A DNA stretch of 64,000 nucleotides from Candidatus Gastranaerophilales bacterium. Lineage in GTDB: Bacteria; Cyanobacteriota; Vampirovibrionia; Gastranaerophilales; Gastranaerophilaceae. Under the pieces are notes generated by a model, which saw only the letters and a program-made list of their open reading frames with translations, ran no database searches and was not told the DNA's origin. Where the stretch lies: positions 1-64,000 of the forward strand of contig CALUTJ010000004.1 of assembly GCA_944323685.1 (NCBI GenBank). Direction: 5' to 3'. Both the position numbers and the translations under genes were made by a program. Below are positions 49,548 through 59,372 of the stretch, one piece after another; the stretch's first letter is position 1, and each line of letters starts with the position of its first letter.

Positions 49548-50675
49548 CTAACTGTGAATCGCGTTTTTGAATTTATCTATCAGTTTTTCACTTGGCTTTT
49601 TATTTTCAGATAATTCAAAAAGTTTTTTGTACAGCCTTCTTTCTTCATCATTTAGAGACTTAGGCGTGCTGAACTTTATCTCAACCAGATGATCTCCTCT
49701 TTTTTCGGGATGACCGAGATAAGGAACACCTGCATTTTTTATAGTCAGTATTTTACCATATTCTACTCCGGCTGGCACAACAAGTTCTTTTTGTCCGTGT
49801 ACCGTTTCAACAACAATAGTATCGCCTAGCACCGCCTGAGGCAGACTTATATTAATTTCTGAATAAATGTTAAACCCGTCTCTTTTAAAAAACTTGTGAG
49901 GTTTAACATGCATTACAATATACAAATCCCCGCTTGAACCGCCGTTTTTGCCCGCATCACCTTCTCTGGCAACACGTATTTTTGCATTGTTGTCCACACC
50001 CGCGGGAATTTTAACCTTGATAGTTTTTTCTTTTTCCAGCCTTCCTTCACCGTTACAGGTTTTACATGGCGTACCGATAATTTGCCCCGAACCACCGCAT
50101 CTGGGGCAAACCGTAACCTGCTGAATACTGCCTAAAATTGTTCTTGTAACATGCGCAACTCTGCCTTTGCCGTTGCAATCAGGGCAGACAGAAGGTTTTG
50201 TCCCCGGTTGAGCACCTGTACCGTAGCAATCTTTACACATTTCAAGGTGGTCAATCTTAATTTCTTTTTCGATGCCAAAAACTGCCTCTTCAAAGTCAAG
50301 TTCAATATCAAGTCTTAAATCATGACCTCTTTGAGGCGCATTCGGGTCAACATGTCCGCCTGTAGAAAAGCCGCCCATGCCGCCAAAGAAGGATTCAAAT
50401 ATGTCATTAATGTCACCGAAACCAAAATCAAACGGCCCTGAATTATCAAAACCTGCATTGGCGAGCCCTTCTTCGCCATACCTGTCATAGAGTGAGCGTT
50501 TTTCTTCATTTGACAAAGTTTCATAAGCTTTGCCAAGTTCTTTAAACCTCTCCTCTGCATCTGGAGCTTTATTCACATCAGGGTGAAGTTCCCTTGCTTT
50601 TTTTCTAAACGCGGATTTTATTTCAGCCTGTGTAGCCTCTTTGCTTACACCAAGTATTTCGTAATAATTTGCCAT
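49548..50675 (-). CDS. dnaJ: Chaperone protein DnaJ
   Basis: Hsp40 co-chaperone of DnaK, 375 aa. The J domain with HPD (about residues 33-35), Gly/Phe-rich region (70-115), four zinc motifs CKDCYGTG, CPDCNGKG, CPRCGGSG and CKTCNGEG, and C-terminal substrate domains are all present. The ATG at 50675 follows GTGGGGAAA; a GTG three codons upstream overlaps the grpE stop. Directly after grpE; dnaK is not in the window. Confidence 0.96.
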   Translation of the reverse strand: MANYYEILGVSKEATQAEIKSAFRKKARELHPDVNKAPDAEERFKELGKAYETLSNEEKRSLYDRYGEEGLANAGFDNSGPFDFGFGDINDIFESFFGGMGGFSTGGHVDPNAPQRGHDLRLDIELDFEEAVFGIEKEIKIDHLEMCKDCYGTGAQPGTKPSVCPDCNGKGRVAHVTRTILGSIQQVTVCPRCGGSGQIIGTPCKTCNGEGRLEKEKTIKVKIPAGVDNNAKIRVAREGDAGKNGGSSGDLYIVMHVKPHKFFKRDGFNIYSEINISLPQAVLGDTIVVETVHGQKELVVPAGVEYGKILTIKNAGVPYLGHPEKRGDHLVEIKFSTPKSLNDEERRLYKKLFELSENKKPSEKLIDKFKNAIHS

Positions 50676-50683
50676 TTTCCCCA

Positions 50684-51271
50684 CTATTCGCTAACAGCAA
50701 CATTAACAAGAGATGGCCTCAAAACCTTATCACCGAGTTTGTAGCCTTTTTGCAGTTCGGCAATAATCGTGTTTTCAGGATAATCGCTTGTCGGAGTCTG
50801 CATAACAGCCTCATGCATGTTAGGATCAAATTCCTTATCTTTTGTATCAATAACTTCAAGCCCGATTTTCTGCAAAACATCGTAAATCTGCTTGAACACA
50901 AGATTGTAACTGTCTTTAACAGTGTTAACATCCTCGACATTTTCAACTGATGCCTTTGCCCTGTCAATGTTATCCAGAGCTTCTATCATTTTTTTCAAAG
51001 TTTCTTCAGCGCCGTATTTTAGCAATGCTTCACGTTCTTGCATTTGTCTTTTACGGTAGTTATCAAAATCGGCAGCAAGTCTGATGTACTGGTTGTTTAC
51101 TTTATCAAGCTCTGCCTTAAGCGATGAAATTTCGTCTGTAATTTTTGTGTCGGCTTCATCATTTTCTGCTGTTTCTTGTGATTCGGCAGACTCCGGAACT
51201 TCCTTTGCAAACGGATTGTTGTCGGATATCAAATCTTCAGTTATATCCATTTCTTTATCTTCATTCTCCAT
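50684..51271 (-). CDS. grpE: Nucleotide exchange factor GrpE
   Basis: Exchange factor for DnaK, 195 aa from the ATG at 51271 with AAAGGG upstream. An acidic N-terminal tail is followed by a long coiled coil (ISSLKAELDKVNNQYIRLAADFDNYRKR) and the beta domain with FDPNMHEAVMQ and GYKLGDKVLRPSLVNVA. It heads the grpE-dnaJ-propeller-methyltransferase unit; no hrcA or CIRCE-type inverted repeat was noticed upstream. Confidence 0.95.
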   Translation of the reverse strand: MENEDKEMDITEDLISDNNPFAKEVPESAESQETAENDEADTKITDEISSLKAELDKVNNQYIRLAADFDNYRKRQMQEREALLKYGAEETLKKMIEALDNIDRAKASVENVEDVNTVKDSYNLVFKQIYDVLQKIGLEVIDTKDKEFDPNMHEAVMQTPTSDYPENTIIAELQKGYKLGDKVLRPSLVNVAVSE

Positions 51272-51515
51272 AATAAAACCCTTTATCAATTTCAATATAT
51301 TAATTATAAAATATCAAAGCATTTACTCAAGGGAATTTAATTATTTCTTAACTATTTATCAAATTGACTCTTTAGGACTATTGTAAGTTTCAAATGTTAA
51401 GAAATGTAATGAAAAAATATAAAATTGAATTTGAATTATTTAAAATGTTTTTATATATATACGAGGTATACACGAAAGATATATTTCAGAAGTAAATTTG
51501 AAGAAGGAGTAAATT

Positions 51516-51677
51516 ATGAACGTATCAGCAATCGGAAACTTATTTGCACCACACAAACAGCCGGAAAGAGTAGAACAAAAACCTGTAGAAACAGCAGGCG
51601 CACTGGCATTTGGTTCCCCAGAAACAGCAGGTTCACTGGCTAACAATGTAGGCGGTTCTTTCTCGGCAATGGCATAA
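51516..51677 (+). CDS. Small protein, 53 aa, with AGALAFGS/AGSLANN internal repeat
   Basis: Short gene with a good AAGGAG site. The protein begins MNVSAIGNLFAP and contains two similar halves, VETAGALAFGSPE and ETAGSLANNVGG, and ends FSAMA. The N-terminal pattern (M, then I/V, N/S, S/A, later F-G) resembles the start of the larger effector-like proteins. The coding call rests on the ribosome site, the clean frame and a second small gene behind it. Confidence 0.55.
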   Translation: MNVSAIGNLFAPHKQPERVEQKPVETAGALAFGSPETAGSLANNVGGSFSAMA

Positions 51678-51730
51678 GGCAAAGCTATCATTAAAGGAGA
51701 AACGGACGACTACTATTCATCGGGGTGGAA

Positions 51731-51883
51731 ATGACAGAACTATCTGAAATCAAAATAGCAAGATATGCATTAATTGCAATTTTGCTTATGAGCATGGCAA
51801 ATTTCTATACATCAATCAACACACTTGCCCAAACAGCAAGCTACGGAAATTCTCCGTCAATATTATCCGGCTACAACAAGTAA
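51731..51883 (+). CDS. Small protein, 50 aa, single hydrophobic helix
   Basis: ATG preceded by GGGGTGG. It contains one hydrophobic stretch (ARYALIAILLMSMANFYTS, about residues 10-28), then a polar tail rich in Ser, Asn and Tyr. It lies 53 bp after the previous small gene and ends 25 bp before a strong terminator, so both are probably on one short mRNA. Unknown function. Confidence 0.55.
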   Translation: MTELSEIKIARYALIAILLMSMANFYTSINTLAQTASYGNSPSILSGYNK

Positions 51884-51908
51884 TAAAAGCAAAAGAAATA
51901 AAGAGATT

Positions 51909-51936
51909 AAAAGCACCCTTGTCGGGTGCTTTTTTA
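51909..51936. terminator. Bidirectional terminator
   Basis: AAAAGCACCC / GGGTGCTTTTTT between the small genes and the convergent zinc-ribbon gene. Confidence 0.88.
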
Positions 51937-52197
51937 ATTCATTGTTTTATAACAATCTTTGCAATAAACTTCCTTACCTAAAATTGGTTTAAAAGGTACC
52001 TGTGTATGCGCTCCGCATTTTGAACAAACAGCATCATACATTCTTTTTCTGTTGTTTTGTCTTCTTTTTTTTCTGCATTCGGGGCAGCGTTTTGGTTTAT
52101 TTACCAATCCTTTTTCTGCGTAAAATTCCTGCTCACCTGCCGTGAAAACAAATTCAGCACCGCAATCTTCGCAGATGAGTTTTTCGTCTTGATACAT
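51934..52197 (-). CDS. Zinc-ribbon protein
   Basis: 87 aa from the ATG at 52197, with AAGGAG upstream. Two treble-clef/ribbon units are seen: ICEDCGAEFVFT...RCPECRKKRR (Cys pairs) and AVCSKCGAHTQVPFKP...YCKDCY. The first matches the small zf-trcl/CxxC zinc-ribbon group often annotated as cold-shock or zinc-binding proteins. Likely nucleic-acid binding; no specific role known. Confidence 0.8.
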   Translation of the reverse strand: MYQDEKLICEDCGAEFVFTAGEQEFYAEKGLVNKPKRCPECRKKRRQNNRKRMYDAVCSKCGAHTQVPFKPILGKEVYCKDCYKTMN

Positions 52198-52294
52198 TAA
52201 ATTTCTCCTTGTAATAAACCGGTAAATAAATACCATTAGTATGCATATTTATTCTATAACTTTTTTTTTAATTAAGCAAATAACACAAATAATA

Positions 52295-52324
52295 AAGTTC
52301 CTGATGACTGGTCATCAGGAACTT
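52295..52324. terminator. 14-bp perfect hairpin, probable terminator
   Basis: AAGTTCCTGATGAC / GTCATCAGGAACTT with a 2-nt loop, just beyond the stop of the coiled-coil gene on the minus strand. It is followed there by TTATTATTTG, a weak T-tract. Confidence 0.65.
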
Positions 52325-52370
52325 ATATTCACACATTTCACACACGCGAGGAATTATATTAACTTACTCA

Positions 52371-52916
52371 TTATGCGTATTTAGGAGCCGTTCTTTCTAT
52401 ATTCTTGCTTTCCTGTTCTTCAACTTTTTGCAGTTCTGTTTCTGCTGCCTTCAATTGAGTTTCTATCATCAATTTCTGGTTCGTAATGTCAGTTTCAAGA
52501 CGTTTGACTTTAGCAGCCTCAGCCTTGCCCGCAGCATCAAGTGCCTGCTTGAAGAATGAGTTAAATACAAAGTACTGGTTAGCGTAGATAGAGTTAGGGT
52601 TAGAAGGATCGACAATCATACCGTATTGTCCACCGGAGGCAGCATTCATATTCATTATGTTAGCATTATAGATTTGAGAAGCTTGAGATGCCTCAAATAA
52701 TGCTTGCGGAACAGAATTATTGAAGAAATTCATATTTGCTCCGAAAATGCTCGCCGGAGAGCTCATAAACTCGCCGGGTGAAATAACCCCATCAGCTACG
52801 TTACCTGCATAAACAGATAAGTCTTGAAGCTTTTGCGACAACTCCATCAATCTGTATTGAAGGTTGTTGATACGCTGAGTCAATTGTAGCTTTCGCATTG
52901 TAAAAATTGCGTACAC
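52371..52916 (-). CDS. Coiled-coil protein, paralog of the gene at 9407
   Basis: 181 aa. The N-terminus YAIFTMRKLQLTQRINNLQ and the C-terminus IETQLKAAETELQKVEE...APKYA match the protein at 9407-9943, while the centre (about residues 45-130, Asn/Ser/Ala/Met rich) is unrelated. No signal peptide. The conserved ends can form coiled coils. The two genes lie 43 kb apart, both on the minus strand and both single-gene units, each with a terminator. Function unknown; a secreted or self-assembling structural role is a guess. Confidence 0.75.
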   Translation of the reverse strand: MYAIFTMRKLQLTQRINNLQYRLMELSQKLQDLSVYAGNVADGVISPGEFMSSPASIFGANMNFFNNSVPQALFEASQASQIYNANIMNMNAASGGQYGMIVDPSNPNSIYANQYFVFNSFFKQALDAAGKAEAAKVKRLETDITNQKLMIETQLKAAETELQKVEEQESKNIERTAPKYA

Positions 52917-53170
52917 TGTTTTAATCTCCTACCATAACCAAACTTTTTATTTAACCTTACACATATATAAAAACATTTTGAAAAAGGAAATTGCCTAAAG
53001 TGAATTATAAAGTTTGTTTTTAATTTAAAATATGAAAAACTTTGATATTAAAGAGTTTCAGGCTTATTAGAATGTTTTTGGTATATGCTGCGTAAACAAA
53101 AAATAGCTACAATTTATATAAAAAGTAGCTATTAATTAAATAAGAAAATTTTTAAATATATTAAGAATTG

Positions 53171-53782
53171 TTAAGAAGCGCGGGTAATAACCTTATCAAT
53201 TAACCCGTATTCAACAGCTTCCTGAGCGGACATGTAATAATCTCGCTCAGTATCCTTTTTAATTTTGTCTAAAGGCTGAGAACAGTTAGAAGCGAGAATG
53301 CCGTTGAGCATGTTCTTCATTCTTAAAATTTCTTTTGCTTCTATTTCTATATCGGTAGCCTGTCCCTGTGCACCGCCTAACGGCTGGTGAATCATTATTC
53401 TTGAGCTTGGCAGAGAAAGTCTTTTGCCTTTTGTGCCGGAAGACAGAAGGAATGACCCCATGCTGGCAGCTTCACCTATACAAATCGTGCTTACGTCTGC
53501 GCGAATGCTCTGCATTGTGTCATATATTGCCATACCTGCCGTAATAACGCCGCCGGGACTGTTTATATATAGCATAATATCTTTTTCGGGATTTTCGGAA
53601 TCCAATAACAACAACTCGGCTACAACAACATTGGCTAATTCATCATCAATTTCTTCACCTAAAAATATAATTCTCTCTCTTAATAATCTTGAAAAAATAT
53701 CAAATGATCTTTCTCCTCTTGAAGAGGATTCAATAACCATAGGTACGTAGCTCAAAATCCTTGAATAATCAAAATCAGACAT
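53171..53782 (-). CDS. clpP: ATP-dependent Clp protease proteolytic subunit
   Basis: Serine peptidase that forms tetradecamers with ClpX/ClpA/ClpC; 203 aa. Triad: Ser107 (GEAASMGS), His132 (MIHQP) and Asp181 (DTERDYYMS). [18 protein letters not shown] is intact. A GAGGAG site precedes ATG. No clpX or tig is adjacent, unlike the common arrangement. Cyanobacterial-type genomes often have several clpP copies; this could be one of them. Confidence 0.95.
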   Translation of the reverse strand: MSDFDYSRILSYVPMVIESSSRGERSFDIFSRLLRERIIFLGEEIDDELANVVVAELLLLDSENPEKDIMLYINSPGGVITAGMAIYDTMQSIRADVSTICIGEAASMGSFLLSSGTKGKRLSLPSSRIMIHQPLGGAQGQATDIEIEAKEILRMKNMLNGILASNCSQPLDKIKKDTERDYYMSAQEAVEYGLIDKVITRAS

Positions 53783-53844
53783 AAAATTCTCCTCATAAGG
53801 AATAATGAAATAATTTTACCCTTAAAAATATAATAAAACAAGCA

Positions 53845-54537
53845 CTACCACGGATAGTTTTCATCCATAATCCAATCATTGTCATACAGATAAGCTGAAC
53901 AATACATTGGCATCTCTGCTTCTTTATTACAGCCCAATTTCGGGTCGTTTATTAACTTTTCTCTCGACATTTTTATGTTATACGGTAGGAACGGTTTTTG
54001 CTTTGAATTTAAAAGCATAAACACAAACAGGTCTTTGCCGAAAGTGTTAGGTTCTTCAACGGAATTCATATCTACATATACAACCGAACAAACAGAGTCT
54101 TCCTTCTTGCATTTGCTAATGGTCTCAAATGCTATTGCAATGCCGTTGTTTAATACAAATGACGGTATTTTTGAGAGATTAACTTTTGTCGGTTCATTTT
54201 TGAAGTTTTTATAATAAGTATCGGGGAAACATCCGCCCGGATCTGCTACACAATTTTTTTCAACACGCATATAATGCGCAATAAAATTGTTGATAATATC
54301 AGCGTTTCTATATCCGCCCTTAAACCCCCAGATATCAGGAGTAAAATTCAAATTCATTGAAAATTGCAGCGTCTGATGCATGTCTGAATAAAAAGAACGT
54401 AAACGCATGGTTGTGTTTTTCTTTTCTCTTATCTGATAAAAGACAAAGAAAATAGCCAGTATCATGCCAACAAGTACAGCAATTGCACCAACAGCTCTTA
54501 ATTTTCTTTTTGTAATGTCATCCATGCTTACAATCAT
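53845..54537 (-). CDS. Pilin-like (type II/IV pseudopilin-style) membrane protein
   Basis: 230 aa. A basic N-terminus (MDDITKRKLR) is followed by one hydrophobic helix (about 15-34) that runs into an amphipathic helix, then a globular part with paired cysteines (NCVADPGGCFP, KCKKEDSVC, LGCNKEAEMPMYC) and the ending NDWIMDENYPW. The overall plan resembles pseudopilins of type II secretion or type IV pilus systems, but the prepilin peptidase site (G-F/M-T-L-x-E) is not seen. Start uncertain between 54537 and 54525. Confidence 0.6.
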   Translation of the reverse strand: MIVSMDDITKRKLRAVGAIAVLVGMILAIFFVFYQIREKKNTTMRLRSFYSDMHQTLQFSMNLNFTPDIWGFKGGYRNADIINNFIAHYMRVEKNCVADPGGCFPDTYYKNFKNEPTKVNLSKIPSFVLNNGIAIAFETISKCKKEDSVCSVVYVDMNSVEEPNTFGKDLFVFMLLNSKQKPFLPYNIKMSREKLINDPKLGCNKEAEMPMYCSAYLYDNDWIMDENYPW

Positions 54538-54659
54538 ATCATAGATTACAAAATATATACAGAGGTAATATTAAAAAATTTTTATTAATTGCATAAAATA
54601 ATTCTTAATTTATAATTATGTATAGAAACATTGATATATAGGGAAGAGGAAAAAACGAT

Positions 54660-54992
54660 ATGAATATCGCTCAAATGATGAAACAAGCACAACAAATGCA
54701 AAAAAAATTACAGGAAACACAAAACGAGCTTGCTAATACCGAGTTTAGTTCAGTATCCGGCAACGGTGCTGTTTCTGTCATATGTGACGGACAGGGAAAA
54801 TTCAAATCTATAAAACTGACTAAAGCTGCATTGAATCCGGAAAATCCAGATTCTGTTGATATTGATACTGTAGAAATGCTTGAAGATTTGATAACTACAG
54901 CAATAAACAATGCCACAGAACAGGCAACAAAAGAAATGCAGACAAAAATGAAATCATTAACAGGCGGAATTAATATTCCCGGTTTATTCTAA
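54660..54992 (+). CDS. ybaB: YbaB/EbfC nucleoid-associated protein
   Basis: 110-aa DNA-binding nucleoid protein. [24 protein letters not shown], the [20 protein letters not shown] core and the C-terminal [14 protein letters not shown] are typical. It overlaps recR by one base (TAATG), the classic ybaB-recR pair; the usual dnaX upstream is absent. Confidence 0.95.
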   Translation: MNIAQMMKQAQQMQKKLQETQNELANTEFSSVSGNGAVSVICDGQGKFKSIKLTKAALNPENPDSVDIDTVEMLEDLITTAINNATEQATKEMQTKMKSLTGGINIPGLF

Positions 54993-55588
54993 TGCAATAC
55001 ACAAAACCACTTGCAACATTAATAGAACATTTCCAAAAATTACCGGGGATAGGCCCAAAATCTGCCCAGAGGGTTGCTTTTCATTTGCTCAAAATGCCAG
55101 TGGGTGAGGTGGAAAAATTTGCGGAGGCAATGATTACCGCAAAAAAAACAATTCACTACTGTGAAATTTGTTTTAACATGTCAGCCACAAACCCCTGTGA
55201 AATTTGCTCGTCCCCGAACAGGGACAACTCGACAATTTGTGTTTGCGCGGAAACAAAAGATTTGATAGCCATTGAAAACACAAACGAGTACAAGGGCAAA
55301 TATCACGTGTTGCAAGGTCTAATCTCACCTATTGACGGAATAGGCGCGGAAGATATTAGAATAAAAGAGCTGTTGCACAGAATAGCAAATGAGGATATAA
55401 AGGAAGTTATAATTGCTCTGAACCCCTCAGTAGAGGGTGAAGCTACAAGTCTTTATCTTACAAAACTTCTAAAACCGTTCAATATAAAAATCACAAGAAT
55501 TGCTTTTGGAATACCTATCGGCTCTGATATAGAATATGCAGATGAAATAACGCTTGCAAAAGCAATCGAATGCAGAAGAGAAATATAA
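54992..55588 (+). CDS. recR: Recombination protein RecR
   Basis: 198-aa partner of RecO/RecF in gap repair. The N-terminal helix-hairpin-helix [17 protein letters not shown], the zinc finger [16 protein letters not shown] and the TOPRIM domain ([32 protein letters not shown]) are in order. The Walker-like C-terminal [26 protein letters not shown] is intact. Translation is coupled to ybaB. Confidence 0.96.
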   Translation: MQYTKPLATLIEHFQKLPGIGPKSAQRVAFHLLKMPVGEVEKFAEAMITAKKTIHYCEICFNMSATNPCEICSSPNRDNSTICVCAETKDLIAIENTNEYKGKYHVLQGLISPIDGIGAEDIRIKELLHRIANEDIKEVIIALNPSVEGEATSLYLTKLLKPFNIKITRIAFGIPIGSDIEYADEITLAKAIECRREI

Positions 55589-55615
55589 AAAAGCGGACTG
55601 TCTGGTCCGCTTTTT
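55587..55615. terminator. Bidirectional terminator
   Basis: AAAAAAGCGGAC / GTCCGCTTTTT-type hairpin between recR and the convergent fliD. Confidence 0.85.
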
Positions 55616-55623
55616 GGTATAAA

Positions 55624-57081
55624 CTATGATGATGAACTTGTGCCGACACCGATAGATGCAAGCTGCGAAGACATTTGTGAATACTGGTTGTTTAACAGTG
55701 CAATTTGTTGATCCATATAATTGAACTGACGTGTTAATCTTTCTCTGTACAACTCAACGTCTTCTTGTCTTGCCACTATTTTATCGGCTAAATTACTTAT
55801 TTGGCTTGATAAAGATTCATTTCTTGCCGTAAAATAACCGCCCTGAGCATCCAATGCGTATTCAAGCCCTTCCTGTACTTTTTGCATGACACCTTGAGTA
55901 GCTTCTTCACCGGTTGCTGCATTTGCATTAGTACCGATTAAAAGTTCTTTAACTGCCGCAGGATTTGACTTAAACGCCTGCAAGAATTTTTCCTCGTCTA
56001 TAACAAGCGAGGTTGTATCGGCGTCAACATCCATACCCGGAGCACCGGATGTTATGCCGATATCAGACAGTGATTTATAAACGCCGTCAGGGTTGATTGT
56101 GTCTGTAATAGTATTTCTTAACCTGTTTCTTATGGTTTTTAAAGATGTTTCACCGTACAGACTACCCTCGGAATTCGTCTCCGTGTCAGTATCGTTGATT
56201 GCTTTATTGAAAGCTTCAACAAATGATTTTAATGCTTCTAAAACACCGTCTGCATCCGATTCTCTTTTGATATTAACTTTAACAACCTCGTCACCGGTTA
56301 CTTCTTTAAGCTCTAGAGATACGCCTGTAACTCCGGTTTCAGCACTGGTTAAGCTGTTTGTTGTTGATTCTTTTTGTTTACCGTTAATCGTAAATATGGC
56401 GTTTTTACCTTCAGTGACATTACTCTCGTCAGTCCAGCCAATCCAAGAGGCAAAATCAGAACCGTCTGAATCTTCTATTTTAATTTCAGTTGCTCCGAGA
56501 TTAGTTCCTTCTAATACTATTTGACCGTCCTCAAGGTGTGCTTGAACACCGGCATCTGTTGAGTTGTTAATTTCATAAACAAGACCGTCTATAGTTGTAT
56601 TTCCGTTAACCTTAAAAGCTGTACCGTTGATAGTAAATACTGCTTCTTTATCATAACCGAGGTCTGATAATTTCAATGATGAGTCTGAAAAATCAAGTTT
56701 TTTTCCGTCTTCACTGTCAGGGCCGTATGTTCTTACTGAAGTCTGTGTTGCTAACTGCTGTACGCTTATTTTTAAAACAGCCGGAGTAGCAGCCTGAGTG
56801 GCAGTTGCTGTTAAGTATTTGTTATCCTTATCAGAAGTTGAAACCGTAGTTTTTACAAATATATCCGCAGCGGAACCGTGTAAAGCGTCCGTAAATTTAA
56901 GAGTTGCTGTATTTACAGAGCTGTATGTGGTCTTTAATGAATTTAAAACCTTTGATTTGTCGTTGAGTTCCTGCTGTTGCGCGGTCAAGTTGTCCACTTT
57001 TGCCTGCTCAACCTCAACAAAAGCTTCAATCCATTCATTAATCGGCAGACCTGAACCTAAACCGGATATTGATAAAGACAT
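55624..57081 (-). CDS. fliD: Flagellar filament cap protein FliD
   Basis: 485 aa; caps the growing flagellar filament (hook-associated protein 2). The N-terminal MSLSISGLGSGLPINEWIEAF and coiled-coil KVDNLTAQQQELNDKSKVLNSLKTTY fit FliD_N, with the adhesion-like middle domains. The C-terminal LTRQFNYMDQQIALLNNQYSQMSSQLA is the FliD_C coiled coil. GAGG precedes ATG. It is the only flagellar gene in the window, so the rest of the regulon must be elsewhere. Confidence 0.9.
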   Translation of the reverse strand: MSLSISGLGSGLPINEWIEAFVEVEQAKVDNLTAQQQELNDKSKVLNSLKTTYSSVNTATLKFTDALHGSAADIFVKTTVSTSDKDNKYLTATATQAATPAVLKISVQQLATQTSVRTYGPDSEDGKKLDFSDSSLKLSDLGYDKEAVFTINGTAFKVNGNTTIDGLVYEINNSTDAGVQAHLEDGQIVLEGTNLGATEIKIEDSDGSDFASWIGWTDESNVTEGKNAIFTINGKQKESTTNSLTSAETGVTGVSLELKEVTGDEVVKVNIKRESDADGVLEALKSFVEAFNKAINDTDTETNSEGSLYGETSLKTIRNRLRNTITDTINPDGVYKSLSDIGITSGAPGMDVDADTTSLVIDEEKFLQAFKSNPAAVKELLIGTNANAATGEEATQGVMQKVQEGLEYALDAQGGYFTARNESLSSQISNLADKIVARQEDVELYRERLTRQFNYMDQQIALLNNQYSQMSSQLASIGVGTSSSS

Positions 57082-57316
57082 AATTATACCTCTATATATA
57101 ACTCTACAAAATACATAATAAACATTTTGCCTGCTTAATAAAATACATCGTATAGATTATTTTAAATTAACCTGAAATACTCAAGATATACAAATATCAA
57201 TATTTTGTAGCTAAATGACATATATTAACGACAATTTTACATTTTGTACTTTTTTATTTTATAGGTATAATTTTTATTGGAAGTATAGGTAACTTAGGTA
57301 CAAAATAATTTTTATT

Positions 57317-59287
57317 TTGAATAAAAAAGCTTGTATATCATTATTAACAATTGGCATGCTTGTTACTCAGGCATCGCCTTCTTTTGCATTAAGTCCAAAA
57401 TGGAAATTTTGGGAAAGAAACAAAGATAAAAACATAGAACAACAAGCACCAAAACAGCCTTCTTCCGAATCTATCTGGGATGATGTTCAGCCGGATAAAC
57501 CCCAAAATCTACAGGCAGAAAAAAATCAGGCAACCTCTGATATAAAATTCAGCTCTGTTGAAATTGTCGGCAACAGCTTGATTAGCACAGAAGAAATACT
57601 AGAGCATGTAAAAATTCAACCCGGTGATCCTTACAGTGTAGAAACAGTCCAGCAAAATCTTAAAGCTGTTTACGAAATGGGATATTTCAGTGAAAAAATG
57701 CGGGCTATCCCGATAAAAGTTGATGACAAAAATATTAAATTAAGAATTATTGTACAAGAAAATATACCTATTACCGACTTTACCATTACCGGCAATGATT
57801 CGATTGCAACGGGCGACCTCTTGCAGATTCTTAACGAATTGATAAACAAGCCCCAGAATATCAACAAAATCAATGATGCCATACAAGAAATTCAAGACTA
57901 CTATGCTAGTCAGGGCTTTATTCTTGCCCGTGTTACAGCTGTAACCGATGACCCTGACGGAATTGTTAACATAATGATTGACGAAGGGAAAATAGGTTCA
58001 ATTGTTATAGAAGGCAATAAAAAAACAAAAGACTTTGTAGTAAAAAGAAATATACTCACACAACCCGGCACAATATACAACGAAAACCTGATAAAACAGG
58101 ATTTGATGCGTCTGTACGGCACTCAAGCCTTTAAAGACGTAAAAAGAACTATTGAACGTGATGAGGATAACCCCGAGGTATACAAAGTTACCATACATCT
58201 CGAAGAACAAAGAACAGGTACAATTTCACTGGGCGGCGGTATTGATACGGCTACAGGTTTGTTTGGTACAGGCGGGTTTACGGATAACAACTTTATGGGC
58301 ACCGGACAGAGAGTTTCTCTGACACTGTTAGCAGGTACCGGTGTAGTTATGGCCGACAGCTCCATGTTAAACAGAGCAAACCTTCAGGCGGAATTAAGCT
58401 GGTTTGAACCAAAATTAAAGGGAACAGACAACTCTTTAATGATAAAAGTTTTCGGACGTGACTTTGCAAGTTACCAGATTCCGCTGGCTGTAGAAAAAAG
58501 ATTCGGTATAGAAACAACAATTTCAAGAGCATTTGTAAACTTCCCGCATCTTGTCGGCTCATTTGGTATCGGGCTTGAAAATGTACACGTAAAAGAAGGT
58601 GACTCAAACCAGATAGAAAGACTTTATGCCGCGCATAACATTCCTATTTCGGAACGTGCAAAACAATTGCAGGGCGGCTTATTCCTGTCCCTGTCACCAA
58701 GCTTAATATATGACACCAGAGATAACGCTACTTTACCGAGAAGCGGGGTATTTGCAAACGTCAGATTTGACGAAGAAATTGCACTTGACGGCTTTGATAA
58801 TACCTTCGGAAAACTTTCGGGCGGTATTAAAAAATATTATCCGGTAGCTAAGAAATCATCTGTATCTCTTGCCTTTAGAGCAGGCGGAAAAATTCACGGT
58901 GATATACCTGAGGTTATGGCATACCGCTTAGGCGGTCCGTATACGGTCAGAGGTTTCAGAATGAGCGGTATCGGTACCGGTACCGGATTTATGATGGGGT
59001 CAGCAGAGTTTCAAACCCCAATCCCGTTTGTGGACAGAATTACGGAAGCAAAATTTCTTGATAACATAAGAATTGCAGCCTTTGTAGATGCAGGTCAGAT
59101 TTACGGTTCAACTGTAACAAACGAAATATACAACAGACCTATCCATGCCATAACGGCAGGTGTCGGTGTCAGAGTTTACGTCCCCGGAGTCGGCCCGTTA
59201 AGTATAGACTGGGGCTATCCGTTGACAGGTGTTCCTGACGGAACTTCAAAAGGTGCGTTTACTTTCGGTGTAGGCGAATTCTACTAA
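57317..59287 (+). CDS. bamA: BamA/Omp85-type outer membrane assembly protein
   Basis: 656 aa starting at TTG without a clear ribosome site. The signal peptide spans about 1-24. Three POTRA domains follow (about 75-147, 150-225, 226-296: FSSVEIVGNSLISTEEIL, ITDFTITGNDSIATGDLL, IGSIVIEGNKKTKDFVVKRN), then a 16-strand barrel with the VRGF motif (YTVRGFRMSG) and a terminal aromatic residue (GVGEFY). Three POTRAs match the cyanobacterial Omp85 plan rather than five as in proteobacteria. It inserts beta-barrel proteins into the outer membrane and heads the envelope cluster. Confidence 0.92.
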   Translation: MNKKACISLLTIGMLVTQASPSFALSPKWKFWERNKDKNIEQQAPKQPSSESIWDDVQPDKPQNLQAEKNQATSDIKFSSVEIVGNSLISTEEILEHVKIQPGDPYSVETVQQNLKAVYEMGYFSEKMRAIPIKVDDKNIKLRIIVQENIPITDFTITGNDSIATGDLLQILNELINKPQNINKINDAIQEIQDYYASQGFILARVTAVTDDPDGIVNIMIDEGKIGSIVIEGNKKTKDFVVKRNILTQPGTIYNENLIKQDLMRLYGTQAFKDVKRTIERDEDNPEVYKVTIHLEEQRTGTISLGGGIDTATGLFGTGGFTDNNFMGTGQRVSLTLLAGTGVVMADSSMLNRANLQAELSWFEPKLKGTDNSLMIKVFGRDFASYQIPLAVEKRFGIETTISRAFVNFPHLVGSFGIGLENVHVKEGDSNQIERLYAAHNIPISERAKQLQGGLFLSLSPSLIYDTRDNATLPRSGVFANVRFDEEIALDGFDNTFGKLSGGIKKYYPVAKKSSVSLAFRAGGKIHGDIPEVMAYRLGGPYTVRGFRMSGIGTGTGFMMGSAEFQTPIPFVDRITEAKFLDNIRIAAFVDAGQIYGSTVTNEIYNRPIHAITAGVGVRVYVPGVGPLSIDWGYPLTGVPDGTSKGAFTFGVGEFY

Positions 59288-59372
59288 GGTATTAGCCGCC
59301 TTATACCATAACAAAATGAACAAAAAGGTATTACAATCGTTAACAAAAGCATAAAAGAATCGGAGGAACAAA

